In this document: piece by piece, positions 15,939 through 25,009 of the stretch
Numbering within the stretch: the first letter of the stretch is position 1
How the letters are laid out: each line of letters opens with the position of its first letter
Source: JAWHTC01 sp032586155
GTDB lineage: Bacteria; Pseudomonadota; Alphaproteobacteria; Rhodobacterales; Rhodobacteraceae
Direction of reading: 5' to 3'
NCBI RefSeq assembly: GCF_032586155.1
Contig: NZ_JAWHTC010000002.1
Span: 248,001-312,000, forward strand
DNA length: 64,000 nucleotides
The notes under the pieces: model-generated
The model's input: only the letters and a program-made list of their open reading frames with translations
Told to the model about the DNA's origin: nothing
Databases searched by the model: none
Position numbers and translations under genes: made by a program

Positions 15939-16889
15939 ATGCGTATCATCCGCGACTACACATATGTTTCCGACGCCGACAAGGGCGCCGCCGCCGCCAT
16001 CGGCAACTTCGATGGCGTGCATCTTGGCCACCGTTCGGTGATCGACCTGACCCGGGCAAAGGCCGATCAGATCGGCGCGCCCCTCGGCATCATGACGTTC
16101 GAGCCGCACCCACGCCAGTATTTCGCCCCCTCGGCCCCACCCTTCCGACTGATGTCTTCCGAGGCCCGGACTCACCGTCTGGAAAAGCTCGGCGTCGACC
16201 GGCTTTATGAGCTCAACTTCAACGCCGTCATGTCCGGATTTACCCCGGAAGAGTTTGCCGCGAACGTGATCCGCGACGGGCTGGGGCTTAAACACGTGGT
16301 TGTCGGCGCCGATTTCTGCTTTGGCAAGGGGCGCGCTGGTGACGTTGACGACCTCAAGCACTTTGGCAATGAGATGGGCTTCGGTGTGACCATCGCCGAT
16401 TTGCTGCATGGTGACAAAGGCGAGGTCAGCTCGACCGCGATCCGCAATGCGCTCTCCGAAGGCCGCCCACGCGATGCCGCCGCGATGCTGGGTCATTGGC
16501 ACCGGATCGAAGGCACTGTGATCGGCGGCGATCAACGTGGTCGCGAGCTGGGCTACCCGACCGCCAACATGTCTATCGACGGGTTGCACCCGCCGAAGTT
16601 CGGCGTCTATGCAGTGTTGGCCGATGTTCTGGAAGGCCCGCACAAGGGCAGCTACCATGGCGCGGCCTCGATGGGCGTGCGGCCGATGTTCGGTGAAAAC
16701 AAACCCAACCTGGAGACCTTTCTCTTTGATTTTTCAGGCGATCTTTACAGTACGCCCTTGTCGATAGGCCTGGTCGAATACCTGCGCCCTGAAGAGAAAT
16801 TCGACAGCCTTGACGCGCTGATCAAACAGATGGACGCCGATTGCCTGCGCGCGCGCGAAATCCTCGCTGGCGAAACCACCACGACATGA
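15939..16889 (+). CDS. ribF: Bifunctional riboflavin kinase/FAD synthetase
   Basis: Converts riboflavin to FMN and FMN to FAD. The 316-residue protein has the N-terminal nucleotidyltransferase domain (AIGNFDGVHLGH, FEPHPRQYF, VSSTAIRNAL) and the C-terminal riboflavin kinase domain (GDQRGRELGYPTANM, FGVYAVLADV). Both are complete. The stop overlaps the next gene by four bases (ATGA). Together with ribH2 at 5 kb, it makes the window hold two separated flavin genes; only ribH2 shows a riboswitch. Confidence 0.97.
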   Translation: MRIIRDYTYVSDADKGAAAAIGNFDGVHLGHRSVIDLTRAKADQIGAPLGIMTFEPHPRQYFAPSAPPFRLMSSEARTHRLEKLGVDRLYELNFNAVMSGFTPEEFAANVIRDGLGLKHVVVGADFCFGKGRAGDVDDLKHFGNEMGFGVTIADLLHGDKGEVSSTAIRNALSEGRPRDAAAMLGHWHRIEGTVIGGDQRGRELGYPTANMSIDGLHPPKFGVYAVLADVLEGPHKGSYHGAASMGVRPMFGENKPNLETFLFDFSGDLYSTPLSIGLVEYLRPEEKFDSLDALIKQMDADCLRAREILAGETTTT

Positions 16890-17359
16890 ACGCCGATCCG
16901 ATCGACCGCGCGGGGCTCGCACCGCGTTTCTGGCAAAGCAAACCCCTGTCCCGCCTGACGGACAAGGAATGGGAGGCGCTGTGTGACGGCTGCGGCAAAT
17001 GCTGCCTCAACAAGCTTGAGGATGCCGACTCAGGCGAAGTTGCTCTGACCCGCGTCGCCTGTCGCCTGTTCGACGACGAAACCTGCCGCTGCTCCCAATA
17101 TGACATCCGCCGACAGTTCGTGCCGGAATGCATCTCGCTCACCCCCAAGACCATCGAACAACATGCCTACTGGCTACCCCGCACCTGCGCCTATCGCCTG
17201 CTCTGGACCGGCGCGGCGCTGCCCGACTGGCACCCGCTACTGACCGAGGACGCGCAGAGCGTGCATGACGCGGGGGTTTCCATGCAGCACCGCACCGTGC
17301 CAGAGTTCGGCATCGAAGAAGACGATTGGGAAGACCACATCATCGAAGAGCCGGTTTAG
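16886..17359 (+). CDS. YcgN-family (UPF0260) cysteine-cluster protein
   Basis: A 157-residue member of the YcgN/UPF0260 family. The conserved LCDGCGKCCLNKLED near residue 35, RLFDDETCRCSQY and FVPECISL supply the Cys cluster thought to chelate zinc or iron. The family has no proven biochemical role. It is translationally coupled to ribF by an ATGA overlap, an arrangement that hints at a link to flavin or cofactor metabolism but does not prove it. Confidence 0.9.
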   Translation: MNADPIDRAGLAPRFWQSKPLSRLTDKEWEALCDGCGKCCLNKLEDADSGEVALTRVACRLFDDETCRCSQYDIRRQFVPECISLTPKTIEQHAYWLPRTCAYRLLWTGAALPDWHPLLTEDAQSVHDAGVSMQHRTVPEFGIEEDDWEDHIIEEPV

Positions 17360-17413
17360 CTGGCGCCTATCCCGGCGCAAAACCGGTTCCCACTTTTGCT
17401 GAAAGGCGCACAC

Positions 17414-18460
17414 ATGTTCTTTGCCTCCGACAACGCAGGCCCCGCCCACCCGCAGGTGATCCAGGCGCTGGCCGACGTCAATAGCGGCTACGCTGTGGGC
17501 TATGGTGCCGAGCCAGGAATGGACCGCGTTCGCAACCGCCTGCGCGACGTGTTCGAGGCCCCCAAAGCCGAGGTCTTTCTCGTCGCCACCGGCACCACCG
17601 CCAACTCGCTGGCGCTGGCCACCCTGACCCAGCCGTGGGAGACGATTTTCTGTTCCCCCACCGCCCATATCCACGAAGACGAATGCAATGCGCCTGAGTT
17701 CTATACTGGCGGTGCGAAGCTCACCATCGTAGGCACGGATGACAAGATGGCTGCCGCCAGCCTGCGCGCCTCGATCGAAGGCGAGGAAACCCGCGGCGTC
17801 CATGGCCCCCAGCGCGGCCCCGTCTCGATCACCCAGGTCACAGAACGCGGCCAGATTTACACCCTGGACGAACTCAGCGAACTCACTGCCACCGCCCATG
17901 AATACGGCCTCAAAAGCCATCTCGACGGCGCCCGCTTCGCCAATGCCCTTGTCGCACTCGATTGCACTCCGGCAGAAATGACCTGGAAACTCGGCATCGA
18001 CGCGGTGTCCTTTGGCGGTACCAAGAACGGTTGCCTCGGGGTCGAGGCGGTGCTGTTCTTCGATCCAGGCCACGCTTGGGAGTTCGAGCTCCGCCGTAAA
18101 CGCGGTGGGCACCTGTTTTCCAAACACCGCTACCTCTCGGCCCAGATGGGGGCCTATCTGACGGATGACCTTTGGCTCGACAGCGCCCGGCGCGCCAACG
18201 CCGCCTGCACCCGCCTTGCCACCGGTCTGCGCAGCCTGCCCGGGGTCAGTTTCGATCTGGAACCCCAGGCCAACATCATTTTCCTGCAGATGCCCCGCGC
18301 CGCCCATCAACGCCTGCGGGCGGGCGGGGCGGAATACTATGTTCTGGCCGGTAATCCCGACAGCGGCGCTCCCGACGAAATGCTGCCCGCCCGCCTGGTC
18401 TGCGACTGGTCCATCTCCGACGCGCAGATCGATCAGTTCATTGCTCTGGCCCGTGGTTGA
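17414..18460 (+). CDS. Low-specificity L-threonine aldolase-like PLP enzyme
   Basis: A 348-residue fold-type I PLP enzyme of the beta-eliminating lyase/threonine aldolase family, which cleaves L-threonine or L-allo-threonine to glycine and acetaldehyde. Key positions are ATGTTANSL for phosphate binding, AHIHEDE with the ring-stacking His85, HLDGARFANA with Asp171 and GGTKNG with the PLP Lys204. ATG at 17414 opens MFFASDNAGPAHP, the family start. A small stem (GCAAAA/TTTTGC, 17377-17399) precedes it and resembles a dispersed motif, but only one copy is seen here. Confidence 0.9.
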   Translation: MFFASDNAGPAHPQVIQALADVNSGYAVGYGAEPGMDRVRNRLRDVFEAPKAEVFLVATGTTANSLALATLTQPWETIFCSPTAHIHEDECNAPEFYTGGAKLTIVGTDDKMAAASLRASIEGEETRGVHGPQRGPVSITQVTERGQIYTLDELSELTATAHEYGLKSHLDGARFANALVALDCTPAEMTWKLGIDAVSFGGTKNGCLGVEAVLFFDPGHAWEFELRRKRGGHLFSKHRYLSAQMGAYLTDDLWLDSARRANAACTRLATGLRSLPGVSFDLEPQANIIFLQMPRAAHQRLRAGGAEYYVLAGNPDSGAPDEMLPARLVCDWSISDAQIDQFIALARG

Positions 18461-18469
18461 TCACGGCCT

Positions 18470-18507
18470 CACGTCTTCCTCTTGCGCCAAATATCCCCGC
18501 CGGAGGC
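18470..18507. repeat. Dispersed intergenic motif, copy A
   Basis: The block CTTCCTCTTGCGCCAAATAT followed by CCCCGCCGGAGG lies just after the aldolase gene. A related block is at 61048, and each arm of the 46268-46326 palindrome resembles it. The rest of the gap to 18602 holds nothing further. Confidence 0.55.
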
Positions 18508-18602
18508 TCCGACACCGACACGGGCGGTCGGGTTCAAACCCCATACCCTCAATTCCGCCCAAGGATGTCACACAGAGTGGGAGCGGTGCCTGAGGGCGGA
18601 AA

Positions 18603-19421
18603 TCACCCGGGCACGGCCTCCAGAAATCCGGCAATCTCCCGCGCCACCGCCTCCGGATGGGACATCGGCACCATATGCCCCGCCCCCTCAATGGATAGGC
18701 TGTGCGCCTGCGGCAACCGACGGTAAATCGCCGCATGGATCGGCGCCACGATGGGCGAGCTTTGCGCGCCGCGGATCAGCAGCACCGGCACCTTCACCTG
18801 TTCGATCAGCTTGCGCGCCAGTATCCTGGGCTGGTCCTTCATCACCGTCTCGTCATTGGCCTCGATCAGGTGAATTCGGTTCACAAGAAACGCCTTCTGC
18901 GCCTCGGGCAGCTTCTCCCACGGCGTCCCATCCCCCCATTCCTTCATGAATTCCCGCGCCGCGGCCTCGCGGTCCCCGCGCGCCACCGCATCCGCGTAGC
19001 CTGCCATGTCCGCCAGATGTTGACTGGCACCGACCTCGTCATCCGCCAGAGCTGCAGCGACCATCACACTCTCGATCAGAACAAGGCTACGCACCATCGC
19101 GGGATGCTCGATCGCCAACCGCAGCGCCACCGTAGCTCCAAAGGAATGGCCGATAATGTCCATCGGCCCCTCCGACCCTACCAGGTCCGCCGCCATCGCC
19201 GTTGCCAGTTCCTGCACGTCCACGTCTCCGGGCCAGTCGTCGCTGCGCCCATGCCCCGGCAGGTCAAAGGCTCGCATGTGCAGTTGGTCCGCAAGCAAAC
19301 CTGCCACGCCCTTCCACGCCCCGGAATGGGCCAGTGAGCAATGGATCAGAAGCGCCTCGCGCGCACCCTGCCCGAATTCCGTCCAATAGGTCGGTAGCCC
19401 ACCCCGCAGGTCTTTTGGCAT
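18603..19421 (-). CDS. Alpha/beta hydrolase
   Basis: A 272-residue alpha/beta-hydrolase-fold enzyme. It has LLIHCSLAHSGAW for the oxyanion region, FDLPGHGRSDDW, the nucleophile elbow IIGHSFGATVAL, VPVLLIRGAQSS and the terminal GAGHMVPMSHPE. The acid residue after LLIRG is not an obvious Asp, which may mean a shifted acid. It begins two bases after the stop of the isomerase gene at 19423, so it is coupled to it. The partner suggests a role in aromatic ring-cleavage product or xenobiotic metabolism, which is only an inference. Confidence 0.85.
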   Translation of the reverse strand: MPKDLRGGLPTYWTEFGQGAREALLIHCSLAHSGAWKGVAGLLADQLHMRAFDLPGHGRSDDWPGDVDVQELATAMAADLVGSEGPMDIIGHSFGATVALRLAIEHPAMVRSLVLIESVMVAAALADDEVGASQHLADMAGYADAVARGDREAAAREFMKEWGDGTPWEKLPEAQKAFLVNRIHLIEANDETVMKDQPRILARKLIEQVKVPVLLIRGAQSSPIVAPIHAAIYRRLPQAHSLSIEGAGHMVPMSHPEAVAREIAGFLEAVPG

Positions 19422-19422
19422 C

Positions 19423-20019
19423 TCAGGCGGTGCCGGCCAGATGTGCTTCGAGATCGTCCAGGCGGTCCTGGCCCCAGAACTTCTCGCCGTCTTCACAGAC
19501 ATAGAAGGGAGAGCCGAAAACCCCCACATCCACCGCCTCTTCGGTGTTGCGGGCGTAGGTCTCGGCCCCGGTCAGCATGCCCGACAGGGTCAGTCCCGGA
19601 TCGAACCCGGCATTTTCCAGGCATTCGGCCACAACCGCATCCTCCGCCACGTCCTTTTCCTCGGCAAAACAGGCGCGCAGAACCCCATGCACCAACTTGC
19701 CCATATCGCCGCCACCCGCGTCCTGCGCCGCAATGATCGCGTAAGAAGCCGGTGCCGGGTTGGTCGGCCAGAACATCGGCTTGGGATTAAGCGGCAAGCC
19801 GGTCTTCTTCGACCAGCGCCGCAATTCCTGCGCCCGGTAGTCCATCCGTGATGGGTGTCTGTCGGCGGGCGCGGTCCCGCCGGTGCGGGCGAACAGGCCA
19901 ATAATGTCCATCGGCTTGTAGGTGATCTCTGTCCCATACCGCGCCGCGATCTCTTCCAGCCGCGTCCCGGCCAAGTAGGCATAAGTACTCAGGGGTGAAA
20001 AATAGTAGTCGATCCGCAT
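19423..20019 (-). CDS. 2-hydroxychromene-2-carboxylate isomerase/DsbA-like (kappa GST fold)
   Basis: A 198-residue thioredoxin-fold protein of the HCCA isomerase/kappa glutathione transferase family. It opens MRIDYYFSPLSTYAYLAG, with a Ser at position 8 where the family binds the glutathione thiol, and has VFGSPFYVCEDGEKFWGQDRL with the cis-Pro and the family's FWGQDR. In bacterial naphthalene degradation the enzyme isomerises 2-hydroxychromene-2-carboxylate, but most homologues in marine Rhodobacteraceae have unknown substrates. First gene of a two-gene unit with the downstream hydrolase. Confidence 0.88.
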   Translation of the reverse strand: MRIDYYFSPLSTYAYLAGTRLEEIAARYGTEITYKPMDIIGLFARTGGTAPADRHPSRMDYRAQELRRWSKKTGLPLNPKPMFWPTNPAPASYAIIAAQDAGGGDMGKLVHGVLRACFAEEKDVAEDAVVAECLENAGFDPGLTLSGMLTGAETYARNTEEAVDVGVFGSPFYVCEDGEKFWGQDRLDDLEAHLAGTA

Positions 20020-20160
20020 GAATCTGCCCTCCCGCGCGTCAATCCGGCCAGATTTATGCGGCCAGTGCTTTGCCCGAAACTAGAGAGATGCTAAGCGGTG
20101 TCAACGTCGCGATTCTGTGGACCTCCCGGTCCGCAAGACACTCTGGGGACCACGCTCGAC

Positions 20161-21174
20161 ATGCCTTTTACCAAAGAACCCAAGCTCATTTCCGGCAATG
20201 CCAACCTGCCATTGGCCAAGGCCATTGCACGGCGCATGTCGATGCACCGTGGCATTTCCACCCAGTTGGTCGATACCCGCGTTGAGCGGTTCAACGATGG
20301 CGAGATTTTCGTCGAGGTGTTTGAAAATGTCCGTGGCGAGGACATGTTCATCATCCAGTCCACGTCGAACCCGGCCAACGACAACCTGATGGAACTCTTG
20401 ATCATGGCCGACGCGCTGCGCCGCTCCTCGGCCGCCCGCACCACCGCCGTGATCCCGTATTTCGGCTATGCCCGCCAGGACCGCCGCTCGAAGGCGCGCA
20501 CCCCAATTTCGGCCAAGCTCGTGGCCAACATGATCGCCGGGTGCGGCATCGAAAGGGTCCTGACCATGGACCTGCACGCAGCCCAGATCCAGGGCTTCTT
20601 CGACATCCCGGTCGACAACCTCTATGCCAGCCCGATCTTCGCGCTCGATATCCGCAACCAGTTCAAGGACACCCTGTCCGATGTCATGATCATCTCGCCC
20701 GACGTGGGCGGCGTGGCCCGCGCCCGCGAACTGGCCAAACGGATCAACGCCCCGCTCGCCATCGTCGACAAACGCCGTGAGAAACCCGGCGAAGTGGCCG
20801 AGATGACCGTGATCGGTGATGTGAAAGGCAAACGCTGTATCATCGTCGATGACATCTGCGACACCGCTGGCACGCTGTGCAAGGCGGCTGAGGTGATCAT
20901 GGAGAACGGTGCCAAAGAGGTCCACTCCTACATCACCCACGGCGTGCTCTCAGGCCCTGCGGTCGACCGGATCACCAAATCGGTGATGAAGTCGCTGGTG
21001 ATCACCGACAGCATCGAACCCACCGAAGCGGTCAAGGGTGCTGCCAATATCCGCATCGTCCCCACCGCCCCTATGTTCGCCCAGGCGATCCTGAACATCT
21101 GGAACGGCACCTCCGTGTCGTCGCTGTTCGACACGGATATGCTTGAGCCGATCTACGAAGGGATGTTTGGGTGA
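20161..21174 (+). CDS. prs: Ribose-phosphate pyrophosphokinase (PRPP synthetase)
   Basis: Makes PRPP from ribose 5-phosphate and ATP for nucleotide, His and Trp synthesis. The 337-residue class I enzyme has RFNDGEIFVEV, the ATP-site PYFGYARQDRRSKARTPISA, MDLHAAQIQGFFDIPVDNL and the PRPP signature IIVDDICDTAGT. An alternative GTG at 20098 would add 21 residues not typical of the family, so ATG at 20161 is chosen. The 140 bases before it are the divergent promoter region shared with the isomerase gene. Confidence 0.97.
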   Translation: MPFTKEPKLISGNANLPLAKAIARRMSMHRGISTQLVDTRVERFNDGEIFVEVFENVRGEDMFIIQSTSNPANDNLMELLIMADALRRSSAARTTAVIPYFGYARQDRRSKARTPISAKLVANMIAGCGIERVLTMDLHAAQIQGFFDIPVDNLYASPIFALDIRNQFKDTLSDVMIISPDVGGVARARELAKRINAPLAIVDKRREKPGEVAEMTVIGDVKGKRCIIVDDICDTAGTLCKAAEVIMENGAKEVHSYITHGVLSGPAVDRITKSVMKSLVITDSIEPTEAVKGAANIRIVPTAPMFAQAILNIWNGTSVSSLFDTDMLEPIYEGMFG

Positions 21175-21270
21175 GTGGAGCAAACTCCTTGGCGTACTTA
21201 ATTACCTAATCGGTGTTTGTGACCCACCTTTGGTCAGTCTCAGTATGTATGCCATTTCGGGAACCACCCA

Positions 21271-21687
21271 ATGAAATTGAACCCTATCGAAAAAATACCT
21301 CTTGCGTTAGCATTTTCTGTTGTGACCATTTGTTTTCAGCTTGTTGGGCATTCAGTGAAGGCTGGTGAAGACACGATGGAACAGTTTGATCGACGGGAAC
21401 CACTTCCAATCGAAATGCAGGGACTTTGGGTTGAGGTGGAAGATAGCGGTTCCGAGTTGATTGTCGACGGTGGTGAAATCACCTGTTTCGGAGCAACGGT
21501 CGAATACGATTACAAGATCATGGGGAAGAAGGACGGCCCGGTTGTCGTCAGTCTGAAGATCAATGATGAAATCAAAGAAGACGAGTTTCAAAAGGCAAAC
21601 ATAACCGAGCTTGTAATCACTCCTGACGGTGAATTCCACGTGTATAACCTGAGCTTTTCTAGTCAGTTCCTCCCGGCGGCCGATTGA
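21271..21687 (+). CDS. Small exported protein, unknown, atypical composition
   Basis: A 138-residue protein with an N-terminal hydrophobic segment (LALAFSVVTICFQLVGHSV) that looks like a signal peptide cleaved near VKA/G. The mature part is acidic and rich in Lys, Glu and Asp with one Cys, and no motif I recognise (WVEVEDSGSELIVDGGEIT, ELVITPDGEFHVYNLSF). The gene and the 96 bases before it are visibly more A+T-rich than the neighbours and use codons such as AAA, GAA and TTG more freely, a hint of recent acquisition. Function unknown. Confidence 0.7.
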   Translation: MKLNPIEKIPLALAFSVVTICFQLVGHSVKAGEDTMEQFDRREPLPIEMQGLWVEVEDSGSELIVDGGEITCFGATVEYDYKIMGKKDGPVVVSLKINDEIKEDEFQKANITELVITPDGEFHVYNLSFSSQFLPAAD

Positions 21688-21705
21688 TTTTTCCAAGTAT
21701 CGTAA

Positions 21706-21724
21706 GGTGGGGTTTCACCCCACC
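21706..21724. repeat. Mini-hairpin (GTAGGGTGGG family) in convergent gap
   Basis: GGTGGGG, loop TTTCA, CCCCACC, preceded by CGTAA. It lies between the convergent ends of the small exported protein and the H-type lectin gene and could terminate either transcript. Confidence 0.6.
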
Positions 21725-21729
21725 AGTCC

Positions 21730-22080
21730 TCAATACAACTCCCAATCGTCATCATTCTTTACCGGCCCGATCGCCATCCAGCCGATCCGCACCCGCGCGA
21801 CCTTGGTATCGCCCCATGTCCGGAACACCAGCTCGAAACCGGTCTCGGTGACATTTTCGGCATCGACCTCGGCGCGCATGTTGGTGGCATTGTCCACGTC
21901 CCACAACGACAGCGACACATGCACCGCTGGCACCTCCTTGAACGGCTCGCTGAACTCGATCTCCTTGATCCGCTCGCGGTGGCCCGTGCCGGTCCACATC
22001 TCGCCGCCATCCTCGAAATCCTCGAAAATGACGTCATCGCCCTGTGCGATCCCGATGCTGTGGGTGCTGAATTTCTTCAT
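21730..22080 (-). CDS. H-type lectin domain protein
   Basis: A 116-residue protein that is almost entirely one H-type lectin domain, the six-stranded fold of Helix pomatia agglutinin and discoidin. Visible features are KEIEFSEPFKEVPAVHVSLS, LWDVDNATNMRAEV, ENVTETGFELVFRTW and the closing VARVRIGWMAIGP, where the final Trp is the typical end of the domain. No signal peptide is present, so export or a cytosolic role remains open. It lies just downstream of the atp operon terminator, on the same strand. Confidence 0.85.
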   Translation of the reverse strand: MKKFSTHSIGIAQGDDVIFEDFEDGGEMWTGTGHRERIKEIEFSEPFKEVPAVHVSLSLWDVDNATNMRAEVDAENVTETGFELVFRTWGDTKVARVRIGWMAIGPVKNDDDWELY

Positions 22081-22141
22081 TCTGAACCGGGGGCCCGCTT
22101 AATTCTGTTCCGACAGGATTCCGCCAAATGCTCGGAAATGC

Positions 22142-22181
22142 AAAAGAAAAAGGCCCGGGGCACGCATGCGACCCGGGCCTT
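22142..22181 (-). terminator. Intrinsic terminator of the atp operon
   Basis: On the minus strand AAGGCCCGGG pairs with CCCGGGCCTT, followed by a T-rich tract (TTTTCTTTT). It lies 24 bases after the atpC stop. The hairpin is perfect over ten base pairs. Confidence 0.9.
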
Positions 22182-22204
22182 GATCATAATTCTTTCGACT
22201 GCGA

Positions 22205-22600
22205 TCAGGCCACAACCTCGCGCAGGGCCTGAAGATCGGCCAGCTGCTTGTCGGCCATATCGCGTGCGGCGCCTTCGGCTTCGCTCGCGGTAGCCTGAGC
22301 CGCCTCAATCAGCGGATCGAGATCGTCCGCCTTGGCCTCGGCCATCGGCGTTGCTTTCTCTGCCAGGATCGACGTGCTTTCGGCGTTCACCTCGGCAAAA
22401 CCACCGGTGACCAGGTACTCCTGTGCCCCCTCGGGGCCGGCAACCTTAAGCACACCCGGACGCAGCGTGGTGACCACGGGCATATGCCCGGGCATCGCGA
22501 CCAAATCGCCATCGGCACCAGGGATCTGAACCTCGGCGGCTTGCAATGACGCAAGGCGGCGCTCCGGGCTTACCAGATCGAATTGCATCGTATCAGCCAT
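22205..22600 (-). CDS. atpC: F1F0 ATP synthase epsilon subunit
   Basis: Central-stalk epsilon subunit that couples gamma to the c-ring and inhibits ATP hydrolysis. The 131-residue protein has the N-terminal beta-sandwich signature FDLVSPERRL, GDLVAMPGHMPVVTTLRPG and a short helical C-terminus (DPLIEAAQATASEAEGAARD). Last gene of the atpHAGDC operon. It is separated from atpD by 64 bases that contain a stable hairpin (22628-22652). Confidence 0.97.
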   Translation of the reverse strand: MADTMQFDLVSPERRLASLQAAEVQIPGADGDLVAMPGHMPVVTTLRPGVLKVAGPEGAQEYLVTGGFAEVNAESTSILAEKATPMAEAKADDLDPLIEAAQATASEAEGAARDMADKQLADLQALREVVA

Positions 22601-22627
22601 GTTTCTCTCCTTGGTGAGAGCCTACGG

Positions 22628-22652
22628 GCCCACCCTTTTACGAAGGGTGGGC
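22628..22652. repeat. Stem-loop between atpD and atpC (mini-hairpin family)
   Basis: GCCCACCCTT (22628-22637) pairs with AAGGGTGGGC (22643-22652) around a five-base loop. Position before the epsilon gene suggests a role in lowering epsilon relative to beta (1:3 in the enzyme) by attenuation or processing; this is inference. Confidence 0.65.
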
Positions 22653-22664
22653 AAGAGGCTGAGA

Positions 22665-24089
<1,425 letters not shown>

Positions 24090-24109
24090 GTTTCGTCTCC
24101 GGTTGTCTC

Positions 24110-24979
24110 TTAGAGCGCCTCAGCGCCCGAAATAATTTCAATCAGCTCGTTGGTGATCACAGCCTGACGCGAACGGTTGAACTGGATGGTCAACTTGTCG
24201 ATCATCTCGCCCGCGTTGCGGGTCGCGTTGTCCATCGCGCTCATCCGTGCACCTTGCTCGGACGCACCGTTTTCCAGCAACGCGCTGAAGATCGCGGTGG
24301 CCACACCCGACGGCAGCAGCTCGGCCAGGATTTCGTCCTGATCGGGCTCGTAGTCATAGACCGTGCCGTCACCCGCCTCGGCGTCAACCGGGGTGGGGAT
24401 GATCTGAGCTTCGGTCGGGGTCTGGTCGATCACCGAGTTGAAGCGCGAGAAGAAGATTGTCGCAACATCAAACTCGCCTGCATCGAAGCGGCTCAGCAGA
24501 TCAACGGCGATGTCCTTGGCATTGGCATAGCCAAGCTTTTTGACATCGCTCAGATCAACGTGACCAATAAACTGATCTTCATAGTCACGCTTCAGCTGTT
24601 CGCGGCCTTTCTTGCCGACAGTGAGAATTTTCACTGTCTTGCCAGCGCCTTGCAGCGCCTCGATTCGGGCCTTCGCCATTTTCACGATCGAAGAGTTGAA
24701 GCCGCCGCACAGGCCACGTTCCGCGGTCATTACCACCAGCATGTGGGTCTGATCGTTTCCGGTACCCTTCAGAAGAAGCGGAGCATCTTCCGAGCCAGCA
24801 GCACTTGCCGCCACCGCAGAGAGCACAGCCGAGAACCGCTCGGCGTAGGGGCGGCTTTCTTCAGCCGCCTCTTGTGCCCGGCGCAGTTTCGCAGCCGCAA
24901 CCATCTGCATGGCCTTGGTGATCTTGCGGGTCGATTTGACCGACTCGATCCTGGTTTTTAGGTCCTTAAGACTTGGCAT
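24110..24979 (-). CDS. atpG: F1F0 ATP synthase gamma subunit
   Basis: Rotor shaft of F1, 289 residues. Its N-terminus MPSLKDLKTRIESVKSTRKI and TKAMQMVAAAKLRRAQ form the first coiled-coil helix, the middle has ERGLCGGFNSSI, and the C-terminal helix ends MDNATRNAGEMIDKLTIQFN and RSRQAVITNELIEIISGAEAL. It sits 30 bases after atpA and 20 bases before atpD. Confidence 0.98.
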   Translation of the reverse strand: MPSLKDLKTRIESVKSTRKITKAMQMVAAAKLRRAQEAAEESRPYAERFSAVLSAVAASAAGSEDAPLLLKGTGNDQTHMLVVMTAERGLCGGFNSSIVKMAKARIEALQGAGKTVKILTVGKKGREQLKRDYEDQFIGHVDLSDVKKLGYANAKDIAVDLLSRFDAGEFDVATIFFSRFNSVIDQTPTEAQIIPTPVDAEAGDGTVYDYEPDQDEILAELLPSGVATAIFSALLENGASEQGARMSAMDNATRNAGEMIDKLTIQFNRSRQAVITNELIEIISGAEAL

Positions 24980-25009
24980 TGCCCAATCTCCTTATTACCC
25001 CTGCTCCCC

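Noticed and set aside
17377..17399. GCAAAA/TTTTGC stem before the aldolase gene as a dispersed repeat
   Set aside because: Only one copy in the window and the stem is weak.
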